NCBI RefSeq assembly: GCF_000022565.1
Contig: NC_012483.1
Coordinates: 3,782,001-3,846,000 of the forward strand
Origin: Acidobacterium capsulatum ATCC 51196
Lineage (GTDB): Bacteria; Acidobacteriota; Terriglobia; Terriglobales; Acidobacteriaceae
Direction: 5' to 3'
Length of the DNA stretch: 64,000 nucleotides
How positions within the stretch are numbered: the stretch's first letter is position 1; every line of letters starts with the position of its first letter. The translations under genes and the position numbers were made by a program. The notes below the pieces were generated by a model that saw nothing but the letters and a program-made list of their open reading frames with translations, ran no database searches and was not told the DNA's origin. Positions 1 through 6,736 of this stretch are shown one piece after another.

Positions 1-1479
1 CCGCCCGCCGTACAGTTCGACGACACTCTCGTAGCTACCGCCGATATCGAAGATGTAAGTGAAGCCACCGTACTTCTGCTCCAGAGCAACGAGCGCATTG
101 CCGTGGACCGACTTCCCGGACCCTGTAGGACCGAGGATAAGCATCACTCGCACGCCATCCACATACACATCCTGAAAGAAGGGCGTCCGCGTGCGTGTTT
201 CAAGAACATTGAGATATTCCGCATCGAGATCGTCGGAGTGAGGGTGTCCGAGGTGCGGAGCGAACAGCGAGGACAGCCGCGCATGATGCTCCTCACTTAA
301 CCACAGCGGGAAGACGTTGAACTTCGCGTTGCCGGGGAACATCGCATAGAACGCAGACAAATTGCCAAGAGTCTCCTCAATGATCTGCGCCCGTGCATCG
401 ACGAAGATACGATGGACGGCAGGAGCGACATCGCGCAGTTGCTCCGGGCTGCGTGCGGATACGAGCAGCCGGAGCGAGTATTCGCCCTGGGCTTTCTGAT
501 CGAGCGAGCGGATGACCTCGCTCAGGTCATCGACGCTGCTGTTGGCGGCCTTTGCCCCGGCCCCGGCATCGAGCGACGGGAAGTTGCGTCCGCTCATCAC
601 CCGCGTCAGCACACCGACTTTGAAGAAGTTGATGAACTTTTCCTGCGCGTTGATCTCCCGGCGCGCGGCCGTTGTGGACTTCGGCCGCCAGGTCGAGCAG
701 AGGATGCTGTCGCAATCGAGGGTCATGAGATTGGAAAAGAGGCACGGTCTTGACGCCTCCGGCGTCGTCTTGAGCGAGAACATCTGCACATAGCGTCTGC
801 CGATGCGCAGATGATCGCTTTGCCATACGACCGGGCTCTTCACGATCTGCCGGTCTACGCCGCCATTGTTGCGGAGCTGATCGGCGGAAGCCCATTCTTC
901 CAGGTTGAACAGGTAGGAAAAGAATTGGAATGCAGCATCCTTATTGAGCAGCTTCAGGCCTATCGAACGCCTAAGATGGCCCTCCAGAATGGTCGCTGTC
1001 TTTTGCAGTTCTGCGAGCATTCGTGAATTGTTCGCGGTATGTTCCTTCGGCTTCTGCTCAAAGGCTCGGATCTTCGACGGCTCTATCGTCAGGCACCAGT
1101 GGAGATCGATGCGCCGGAAGCCAGCCGTCTGACCGAGGAAGTTCAGACGGTCATCGACAAACACCTGCGTGACCGGGTTGTACTTCTCCTGGCGGGGAAG
1201 ATCGAAGCCGGAGATCACGCGGGTGTACTGGTAGAGGCAGGAACCTTCCGGAAGCCCGCGCAATGCACCCTCGATGGACCGCATCTGCGCATCGAGTTCC
1301 TGGTCGGTCAAACCCTCTTCGTCGGTGCCCGTCAACGAGAGCAGGCATCCGTAGCCGCCGCCTTTGAGCGCAAAAATGTGCTCATTGACGAAGCGTGCAA
1401 TCGGCACAATCGAGCATGCGGCTCCGGCCTTTGCGTACCACGGGACGAATTTTGACTGGCTACTGTTTGCGCGGGTCAT
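1..1479 (-). CDS. virB4: VirB4-family conjugation ATPase (C-terminus outside window)
   Basis: Type IV secretion ATPase that powers pilus assembly and DNA transfer at the inner membrane. The reverse strand reads open from an ATG at 1479 to the left edge, so the C-terminus is missing. Near the edge there is a clear Walker A motif, GPTGSGKS, followed by a YIFDIGGSYE stretch typical of VirB4/TrbE proteins. The N-terminal part (GGGYGCLLSLTG, then DQELDAQMRSIEGAL) also fits the family. The start overlaps the end of the upstream virB3-like gene by about 20 nt, as is usual in VirB operons. The family call is firm; the exact subtype (Trb or VirB) cannot be settled from this fragment. Confidence 0.88.
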   Translation of the reverse strand, partial: MTRANSSQSKFVPWYAKAGAACSIVPIARFVNEHIFALKGGGYGCLLSLTGTDEEGLTDQELDAQMRSIEGALRGLPEGSCLYQYTRVISGFDLPRQEKYNPVTQVFVDDRLNFLGQTAGFRRIDLHWCLTIEPSKIRAFEQKPKEHTANNSRMLAELQKTATILEGHLRRSIGLKLLNKDAAFQFFSYLFNLEEWASADQLRNNGGVDRQIVKSPVVWQSDHLRIGRRYVQMFSLKTTPEASRPCLFSNLMTLDCDSILCSTWRPKSTTAARREINAQEKFINFFKVGVLTRVMSGRNFPSLDAGAGAKAANSSVDDLSEVIRSLDQKAQGEYSLRLLVSARSPEQLRDVAPAVHRIFVDARAQIIEETLGNLSAFYAMFPGNAKFNVFPLWLSEEHHARLSSLFAPHLGHPHSDDLDAEYLNVLETRTRTPFFQDVYVDGVRVMLILGPTGSGKSVHGNALVALEQKYGGFTYIFDIGGSYESVVELYGGR

Positions 1480-1723
1480 AGTAACTTTTCTGGCTGAGGC
1501 TCAGGCCCCAGAGCTGAAACATCTTCGGGTGCTTGCGGACAATCAGCCACGCGGATACTGCAAGCGTGGGAAATGCAAGCAAAGCCACCAGACGAAACCC
1601 GACGAGAAAAACCGCTACGCAGACGAATAGGATCGTCATCCATGCGCTGAGGTCGAGGCCCAGTTTGGCCCGCGGCCTGTTGAGCGCCTGATTGATCGGC
1701 AGCGGTTCTCCTCGCCTGGTCAT
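1460..1723 (-). CDS. virB3: VirB3/TrbD-like inner-membrane T4SS subunit
   Basis: Small 87-residue protein with the VirB3 layout: a short charged N-terminus (MTRRGEPLPINQALNRP), then a hydrophobic hairpin of two adjacent membrane segments (about residues 28-62) and a short polar tail. VirB3 works at the inner membrane with VirB4, and some organisms fuse the two. Here the genes overlap by about 20 nt, which supports the assignment. The gene lies 12 nt after the pilin gene in the same operon. The call rests on size, hydrophobicity and position more than on diagnostic residues. Confidence 0.8.
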   Translation of the reverse strand: MTRRGEPLPINQALNRPRAKLGLDLSAWMTILFVCVAVFLVGFRLVALLAFPTLAVSAWLIVRKHPKMFQLWGLSLSQKSYYDPRKQ

Positions 1724-1735
1724 GGCCGCTCACCG

Positions 1736-2143
1736 TCACAGTTGCTGGCCGGTAAGGGAGCCAATCCAGCCAGCGCCCCATCCCAGTACGGCAGCGCCAA
1801 AGAGCGCGCCAAATAGTCCTGGGATCGCGTCCTGGAACCGCCCCGTCATCATGCGTATTCCGGCGAAGATCAATCCGCCAAGGCAGATGACCGCACCGGC
1901 ATACATGGCAAAGGTCTGGAAAGTTTGCACCAGCGTGTCCGCACCAGAGAAGTCCATCGTTCCCTGAGCATGGGCTGCGCTGCCCACTGCCATGAATGCC
2001 AGGGAAATCAGTGTCGGACGCATCACGTAGAGTGAGTGTTTCAGGTTTTGCTTCGACAGGAGCTTTGCCGAACGACGGAGAAGGGAATGGGACGGTCGGA
2101 AGGTTTGTTCTTTCATCCGAACCGGACGGCGGATTCTGAGCAT
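1736..2143 (-). CDS. virB2: VirB2/TrbC-like conjugative pilin precursor
   Basis: Pilin subunit of the transfer apparatus, 135 residues. The start at 2143 is chosen because GGAGGTG sits 5 nt upstream. That gives an unusually long leader ending in a signal-peptide-like segment (MRPTLISLAFMAVGSAAHA, cleavage before Q60), consistent with the long leaders of VirB2/TrbC pilins. The mature part has two membrane segments (about residues 75-95 and 105-130) separated by a short basic loop, the cyclic-pilin fold. It is the first gene of the visible T4SS operon. A shorter start at 2023 is possible but has no good ribosome binding site. Confidence 0.82.
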   Translation of the reverse strand: MLRIRRPVRMKEQTFRPSHSLLRRSAKLLSKQNLKHSLYVMRPTLISLAFMAVGSAAHAQGTMDFSGADTLVQTFQTFAMYAGAVICLGGLIFAGIRMMTGRFQDAIPGLFGALFGAAVLGWGAGWIGSLTGQQL

Positions 2144-2231
2144 CTTTGCACCTCCGCTGACTTGGTGTTCGCCAGCTATGGCGCAAAGCTACTGCTGCTT
2201 CAGGAATGCGTCCAATGACTTTTGGGGAGAA

Positions 2232-2254
2232 CGTCATGCCTCTGAGGCATGACG
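2232..2254. repeat. Perfect 10-bp inverted repeat
   Basis: CGTCATGCCT, CTG, AGGCATGACG forms a strong hairpin between the small gene ending at 2274 and the pilin gene start at 2143, both on the minus strand. It has no T-run after it in the minus direction, so it could be a factor-dependent terminator or an operator ahead of the T4SS genes. Confidence 0.5.
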
Positions 2255-2273
2255 GCGCTAGGTGAGGGAGGTT

Positions 2274-2489
2274 CTAGAGCTCATAGTCTTTGATGGTTCT
2301 GGGTGTCCCAGCACCACCACGGAACAGGATTCCTTTTATGGTGGGTTGATAGGAGACAGAACTAGAGAACGATGTTCCATCCGTGAATTCAATCAACGTT
2401 TCGCATCCTTCCGTGATGTCTTCGGATATTTTTAGCGACTTGATTGTTTTGCCGATCAATTCGGTGCATTCCACAAAATCTCTTGTCAC
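2274..2489 (-). CDS. Small hypothetical protein
   Basis: A 71-residue acidic soluble protein with no signal peptide or membrane segment. It contains a beta-rich middle (ETLIEFTDGTSFSSSVSY) that resembles short proteins of unknown function often seen in mobile elements. It lies between the T4SS operon and an XRE regulator transcribed in the opposite direction. I do not recognise the family. Coding potential is supported by a plausible amino-acid composition and the absence of a better overlapping frame, but no function is claimed. Confidence 0.55.
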   Translation of the reverse strand: MTRDFVECTELIGKTIKSLKISEDITEGCETLIEFTDGTSFSSSVSYQPTIKGILFRGGAGTPRTIKDYEL

Positions 2490-2561
2490 GCCCGGTCTCC
2501 TTCATGCGTGCCATGCTGCCCCTTATTAGGGGATTCGTCAAGCCTTTTCGACACTAAAAAG

Positions 2562-2831
2562 GTGAAGAAACAACGGAAGCCTGAGACTCGCGTATCCCGC
2601 AAGGGCAGGACGACGCAGCATCAGGCTCTCTACGACAGCTTTCTTCAAAAGTTGATTTCGGCTCGCGAAGAGGCAGGGCTGACACAGAGAGAGGTTTCCG
2701 CCCGTATGGGCAGAGCACATTCTTTCCTCTCGAAATGCGAAACGGGCGAACGTAGCATCGAAGTGTTTGAACTCATCCAACTCGCCCAGATCTACGACAA
2801 GCCTCCGCAGCATTTTCTGATTCCTGATTAG
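2562..2831 (+). CDS. XRE-family helix-turn-helix regulator
   Basis: DNA-binding regulator of about 89 residues. A basic N-terminus is followed by a Cro/C1-type HTH (LISAREEAGLTQREVSARMG ending in SKCETGERSIEV) and a short C-terminus ending PQHFLIPD. The reading frame extends upstream to a GTG at 2508, but the extra residues look non-coding, so the GTG at 2562 (MKKQRKPETR) is preferred; the start is uncertain. It is divergent from the neighbouring small gene. It is probably a local regulator of the element; its target is unknown. Confidence 0.75.
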   Translation: MKKQRKPETRVSRKGRTTQHQALYDSFLQKLISAREEAGLTQREVSARMGRAHSFLSKCETGERSIEVFELIQLAQIYDKPPQHFLIPD

Positions 2832-2860
2832 CGATCATCTTAAAAAGCCCCGAGGCGAGT

Positions 2861-2998
2861 CTAATTCAGACCGCCCATGTATTCACGGAGTGCAGATGTT
2901 GTTTGTGCTACGCCTTGCACTTCCAGCATAGTGAGGTATTCATCCGCAGATTCGGGCGGATTTTGGGAGCTGCTTCGATGGTTTTTGGCGGCCTCGAC
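2861..2998 (-). pseudogene. C-terminal relic of a PIN-domain toxin
   Basis: The last 45 codons of this frame closely match the C-terminus of the intact PIN protein at 12572-13144. Both end in TTSALREYMGG plus one residue and share the pattern NHRSS..NPP.S.DEYL.MLE.QG. Upstream of about 2998 the similarity stops abruptly and the PIN catalytic region is absent. The nucleotide match is clear but imperfect, so this is an old paralogous remnant, not a recent copy. The longer open frame to 3355 is not considered a gene. Confidence 0.75.
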
Positions 2999-3174
2999 CG
3001 CCAAGCATTTGGTGCGCATTAGGCAACTAGCTTGCCAAGGTCGCGGATAAGAGGAGGCATCTCGCCAGATAAAGTTGGCGAGTGTTGTAGGCAGCACACT
3101 GTTACGGTCTAAACGTTCGAAATGGAATGGGTGGCGGTATAGATTACTTGGGCCAAACACGGAATGGATCATAG

Positions 3175-4212
3175 CTAAAAGCCGAGGTAAGCACGATAGA
3201 GACAGCGGCAACCGAGAGCACAAGTACAGCCTTGATAGGGAAGCTCGGGCAGTTTGTCCAACCAGTAAGTTTTTTTGTCGAGAGCGATACAAGTTTCGCA
3301 GCTTCCCGAATTGGTGCACATGATGCTGGCCTTCTTGACGCCTAGCTTTTTCCATTGTTCAAGATCCTGTAGATGCCGGTCGTAAAAGCTCATCATCCGC
3401 AACACCGTGGCTGAGTCCATCGCGCCCAATCCCGTGAATGCGGGCATGCATTTCTCGGTGGTCGAGTGGCCTAGCAACTGCCAGATTGCATAGTTAAGAT
3501 GGAGGCCCTCCCATTGTTCGGGCTCCAATCGCGCTAAGATTTTCGGGCGCAACGTGAACGTTTTCGCGATTTCAGCAGCTCGCTCTTCGAGCGAGCGTGG
3601 TGGAGTCCTGATGGTCAACGCTTCTTGGGCGGGGTGCACAGGCAGTTCAAATCTCCCGTTCCGCCACGCATCAGCAACCCGGATGGCGGTCTGGAACTGA
3701 CGGTTTCGCAAGGCGGCGATGGTTTCGTCCGTTGCGGCTTCGTAAGACTGAGCCTCGTGATCGAGCCAAGCTTGGACGGCCTCGCTTGCGCCAGGTGTGC
3801 AGCGCACAATTTGGTGCTCCGCCGCAAGCTGGCGCATCGCCTCCGGATCAGCGTTGAGCAATCGCTGAACTTGCTCGGCCTTCTTGCCGTTGACCTTGAG
3901 GTTTCGCTCCTTGAGGAGCTTCTTCAACTCCGCTCCGGTGTGGCAGAACTCGATGGTCTCGGCGAGCGATGTGGGTTCGAGCAAACGAAGCGCGAGAAAG
4001 CCTTCAACGACATTCCGAGGATGTGTCCCGAACATCGGTGCCCAGTGATCGGGAACGCCGGTTCGTGTGTCTCGCATCGAAAGAAACCGCTGAAGTAGAG
4101 CTAAATGCGGCGGACTGGTGGCCCAGTCGGCGGGGATAGCTGTTGCCCTAGAGGATGAGGGCTGCGAGAATCCATCCGGCTTTCGTCCCAGCCATTTCGT
4201 CAGCCAAGCCAT
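3175..4212 (-). CDS. SAP-domain protein with C-terminal cysteine cluster
   Basis: A 345-residue protein of unknown function. Residues about 85-130 (TIEFCHTGAELKKLLKERN, then NGKKAEQVQRLLN) fit a SAP motif, a small helix-extended-loop-helix module that usually binds DNA. The C-terminal 45 residues hold a cluster of cysteines (CTNSGSCETC, then CTCALGCRC) resembling the metal-binding tail of phage Mu F-like head-morphogenesis proteins. No membrane segment or signal is visible. It stands alone in the mobile element, upstream of the XRE/ImmA block. The SAP call is reasonable; the resemblance to phage proteins is suggestive only. Confidence 0.65.
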   Translation of the reverse strand: MAWLTKWLGRKPDGFSQPSSSRATAIPADWATSPPHLALLQRFLSMRDTRTGVPDHWAPMFGTHPRNVVEGFLALRLLEPTSLAETIEFCHTGAELKKLLKERNLKVNGKKAEQVQRLLNADPEAMRQLAAEHQIVRCTPGASEAVQAWLDHEAQSYEAATDETIAALRNRQFQTAIRVADAWRNGRFELPVHPAQEALTIRTPPRSLEERAAEIAKTFTLRPKILARLEPEQWEGLHLNYAIWQLLGHSTTEKCMPAFTGLGAMDSATVLRMMSFYDRHLQDLEQWKKLGVKKASIMCTNSGSCETCIALDKKTYWLDKLPELPYQGCTCALGCRCLYRAYLGF

Positions 4213-4290
4213 TACGATTATCTGTCAATCCCCCTTGATATGAGTGGCACAGGATCTTCGACTTCAACTCGGCAAACGTATCACCTTCGA

Positions 4291-4614
4291 CTAAGCTCGG
4301 TCGACGTTTACGATTGGTGAAAAGGGATCGTCGGGGAAAAGTAGTTCCTGGTCAAGCGGCAGCTTGCGGGAACGATGAGGTGAGTATTTGAGATAGCCAT
4401 TATCGAACGCATACTTCTTCCCGCGGCCGTGTGCCTTGCCGCTGCACCCCTTGCATTGACAAGACTTCGAAAGCGCACGCTTGCCTTTCGCATAGCATTG
4501 AGGCGTGCAATAGGCTCGGTGTGAAATGGGAGCAACTGGCCCCTTCGCAGCCGGAATTAACCTTTCCCCTTCCAGCGTGGCCTCCGTCTTATGCATGGAA
4601 TGCTCGAGCATCAT
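4291..4614 (-). CDS. Cysteine-rich basic protein, third gene of XRE/ImmA operon
   Basis: A 107-residue protein with a central Cys/Lys-rich module (YCTPQC, KSCQCKGCSG, then AHGRGKKYAF) that probably binds a metal, possibly as a small zinc ribbon. Its ATG overlaps the TGA of the upstream metallopeptidase gene by four bases (ATGA), so the two are translationally coupled and probably work together. I do not recognise a named family. The basic, cysteine-rich character suggests nucleic-acid or protein binding; this is inference. Confidence 0.6.
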   Translation of the reverse strand: MMLEHSMHKTEATLEGERLIPAAKGPVAPISHRAYCTPQCYAKGKRALSKSCQCKGCSGKAHGRGKKYAFDNGYLKYSPHRSRKLPLDQELLFPDDPFSPIVNVDRA

Positions 4615-5198
4615 CCGTGCCCGTTGCGCAACTTGTACAGATGCGCGGCGCCACAGATCTTGATTCTGTAGCGGATCAGTTCCCGGCTCACCTCGAATTC
4701 TTCTGCCAATTCCTCGATGGGGCGTCCCGAGTTGATCCTCTTAAAGAAAAGACTCCATGGCAGTAGCACGGCGGCACCGATGCCGAATGCTTCCTCTTCC
4801 TGCAACTTCTCATAGTCTCTGACTCGTCCATAGTCTTTGGCCACCAGCTTGGTTGGCGTATGCCCGAGGAAACAGTGAGAAATCTCTTCCATCAGTGTGA
4901 TCTTGTTTCGCCTATAGGGGTGTGTGGGGTTGAGCATGCAGATGCGGGAGCCATCGGGCAGGGTCTGTGCGAAGACACCACCTGACCAATCGCCATTCGC
5001 GTGATTGGAAAGGTAGTTTTGCTCTTCGGGATCCAGCCCCTGAAACGAACACGCAATCACAGTAAGGCCGACTTCCGGCGCAAGCTTCCATGGGTCGAAC
5101 GCCACAGCGTCCCGATCGGGCCTTGGAACCTTTCTGCGCAGTTGCTCGGCCAGTGGCTCCCATTGTTTCGATCTCTTGCTGAATGGGACAAATGCCAC
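4611..5198 (-). CDS. ImmA/IrrE-type metallopeptidase
   Basis: Zinc metallopeptidase of the COG2856 / M78 group; relatives cleave repressors to induce mobile elements or stress genes. The active-site helix EEISHCFLGH matches the HExxH-like pattern in a degenerate form (EISHC...H), and the family's downstream E-rich segment EEEAFGIGAAVLLP is present. The GTG at 5198 is preferred over an ATG at 5297 because AAGGA lies about 9 nt upstream and it follows the stop of the XRE gene by four bases; this gives 195 residues. It forms an operon with the upstream XRE gene and downstream Cys-rich gene. Confidence 0.78.
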   Translation of the reverse strand: MAFVPFSKRSKQWEPLAEQLRRKVPRPDRDAVAFDPWKLAPEVGLTVIACSFQGLDPEEQNYLSNHANGDWSGGVFAQTLPDGSRICMLNPTHPYRRNKITLMEEISHCFLGHTPTKLVAKDYGRVRDYEKLQEEEAFGIGAAVLLPWSLFFKRINSGRPIEELAEEFEVSRELIRYRIKICGAAHLYKLRNGHG

Positions 5199-5202
5199 GG
5201 AC

Positions 5203-5583
5203 TCATTCCTTCTTTTCGGCAGCCGCCTCACGATATGCGGCGCGGAACATTTTAGCCAAGAGTTCGGCGGTCTTACCTGAAAGGTGCTTGTCCGCACGGA
5301 GGTGAAGTTCGACGATATCGGGCGTCGAGGCCCCCTTAGGAATCGCTTTGGGAAGATTCACTGTGTCGCGATCCTGGAAGTTCTCAAGCGGGAGACTGGC
5401 CCAATTGGCCAATGCAAGGAGTCTCTGGCTCTCCACGTCGTTGGCATCACCACGCTCAATCCTGGACAGAGTCTGAATACTTACGCCCGTCTTTTCAGAA
5501 ACTTCACGCAGTTTGGCCTCGCGTTCCAGCCTTACTTCCCGGAACCGCTTTCCGAACTTCTCAAGGTCGAAGCTTTTGCTCAT
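5203..5583 (-). CDS. XRE-family regulator paired with ImmA-like peptidase
   Basis: A 126-residue protein with an N-terminal Cro/C1 HTH (about residues 10-65; EVSEKTGVSIQTLSRIERG is the recognition unit) and a helical C-terminus. AGAGAGG lies just upstream of the ATG. It is the first gene of the operon XRE, ImmA-like peptidase, Cys-rich protein. In ImmR/ImmA systems the XRE protein represses the element and the peptidase destroys it on a signal; the same logic is plausible here but not shown by the sequence. Confidence 0.82.
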   Translation of the reverse strand: MSKSFDLEKFGKRFREVRLEREAKLREVSEKTGVSIQTLSRIERGDANDVESQRLLALANWASLPLENFQDRDTVNLPKAIPKGASTPDIVELHLRADKHLSGKTAELLAKMFRAAYREAAAEKKE

Positions 5584-5739
5584 TCACACCTCTCTGTGCT
5601 GAGGATACTCCCGGTTGGTTCCTTCCTGCGGGAAAAATCAATTTGACAGGATGGCAAAATGGGTTCACTCTGGATATGGAATTTTCCAATACATGGGAAT
5701 TTCTGCTTTGTTGGCAGGGCTTTCTATTCGGGAGGATAA

Positions 5740-5898
5740 ATGAACGCAACATTTGTGACGCATGGACTCAAACTGATTGGCGGGAACACGCGGATGTGGG
5801 TAGGAGTTGTCGTAATCGCACTCGCAGCGGCGCTTCTTGTCCATTTTCTTGAACAAGAACCACAGAAGTGTGCAGCCCAGTCAGTACTTTGGGGCTAG
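5740..5898 (+). CDS. Small single-pass membrane protein (52 aa)
   Basis: Short gene with a strong ribosome binding site (GGGAGG 5 nt before the ATG at 5740). It encodes 52 residues: a polar N-terminus with a glycine pair, one hydrophobic helix (MWVGVVVIALAAALLVHFL, residues 19-37) and a short polar tail with one cysteine. It is divergent from the XRE/ImmA operon and begins a run of small plus-strand genes. The function is unknown; small membrane proteins like this are common in mobile elements as entry-exclusion, holin-like or toxic peptides, but nothing distinguishes these options. Confidence 0.6.
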   Translation: MNATFVTHGLKLIGGNTRMWVGVVVIALAAALLVHFLEQEPQKCAAQSVLWG

Positions 5899-5942
5899 CG
5901 CTAAAGCTCAAGCAGTCTTCGATCTCACAAAGGAGAGCAGTT

Positions 5943-6161
5943 ATGGCAAATGTGTATGTTGAAGCCCGTCCAAAGGGACGTCAGGAAGGATCACGCATCG
6001 ATGACTATGTGGTTGAGGATCACGCCGACCATGTACTGGGTATATTTTCTACCCAGAAGGAAGCCATCGATTGGGCCAAAGCACAAGGACACCGTCCACT
6101 GGTTGCTCGGGTTCGGCACCTGAACAACAAGAAAGTCCCCGACCACTGGCGAGCGGCTTAG
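5943..6161 (+). CDS. DUF2188-like small protein
   Basis: A 72-residue protein started at the ATG at 5943, which has AAAGGAGAG upstream; a longer frame from 5868 lacks such a site. It reads ANVYVEARPKGR at the N-terminus and then STQKEAIDWAKAQGHRPLVA, a layout recalling the short DUF2188 family (a strand, a variable loop, then a helix containing T..EAI..A, and a final strand). The function of that family is unknown. It lies in a cluster of small plus-strand genes of the element. Confidence 0.6.
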   Translation: MANVYVEARPKGRQEGSRIDDYVVEDHADHVLGIFSTQKEAIDWAKAQGHRPLVARVRHLNNKKVPDHWRAA

Positions 6162-6196
6162 AAGCAATGGCAAGTGACTGACTACGGGGGAGGGAT

Positions 6197-6229
6197 ATGA
6201 CCTCGTATATGATTGGAGGCCTCAAATGA
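6197..6229 (+). CDS. Ten-codon leader ORF overlapping the next start
   Basis: A tiny frame, MTSYMIGGLK, preceded by GGGGGAGGGAT and ending in a TGA that overlaps the ATG of the gene at 6226 (ATGA). The strong ribosome site is close to this small ORF, while the next gene's own upstream sequence (GGAGG, 7-12 nt before its ATG) lies inside the leader. This arrangement would couple translation of the following gene to the leader. It may be chance; no peptide function is proposed. Confidence 0.35.
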   Translation: MTSYMIGGLK

Positions 6230-6447
6230 AAGAACCTGGACTGGATGGGCGACACCGCGACGAGCGCCCACCCAAAGTTGGCGAGATTCAGCAGAAGCGC
6301 AGTGACACGCTCAACCGGAATCTGAACCCACCGATACCCGAGTTCCGGTCCGACGCAACACTCGGAGCAATGCGCAAGGCAACCGGCAAGGTGAGCGAAG
6401 CTGCCGTGCGGCGGGCGGCACGGCGATTGCGCGGCAATAAAGGATGA
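6226..6447 (+). CDS. Small basic hypothetical protein
   Basis: A 73-residue, strongly basic, soluble protein beginning KEPGLDGRHRDE. The GRHRD...GEI...TLNRNL pattern resembles small conserved proteins of unknown function found in proteobacterial and acidobacterial accessory regions; this is recalled similarity, not a search result. The C-terminus is a basic helix (AAVRRAARRLRGNKG). A GGAGG lies 7 nt upstream. No function can be given. Confidence 0.55.
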   Translation: MKEPGLDGRHRDERPPKVGEIQQKRSDTLNRNLNPPIPEFRSDATLGAMRKATGKVSEAAVRRAARRLRGNKG

Positions 6448-6736
6448 GCGGGCCTCGGTAACAAAACACATGGACAGCCCGAACCTATGAGGTGTAGAAG
6501 CAGTCGTCCCCTAAGCAAGCGTGACTCGCGACAATTGGACTTAAGGAAGCCGAATTGAGGCGGACGCCTTCTCATATGCGATCGGCGGCGATAATAACTC
6601 GCATGTCCCAGGAGGGCGGCAACGCCTCGGCAAGGGTGACGCAAAGGTGTGTTTCTTTGCGATATTACAGGCACAGCGTCTCGGACTTCGAGACAGCGAA
6701 GCGTCGAGTGGGCCTGCCACGAATAAGGCGAGGTTG

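Noticed and set aside
2861-3355. 164-codon frame containing the PIN tail
   Set aside because: Only the last 45 codons resemble a protein; the upstream part overlaps the end of the SAP-domain gene and has random composition.
6448-6736. Possible small gene at 6555-6749
   Set aside because: No ribosome site, Arg/Ser-rich composition typical of a random frame, and overlap with the end of the DUF6119 gene. Nothing else seen in the stretch.
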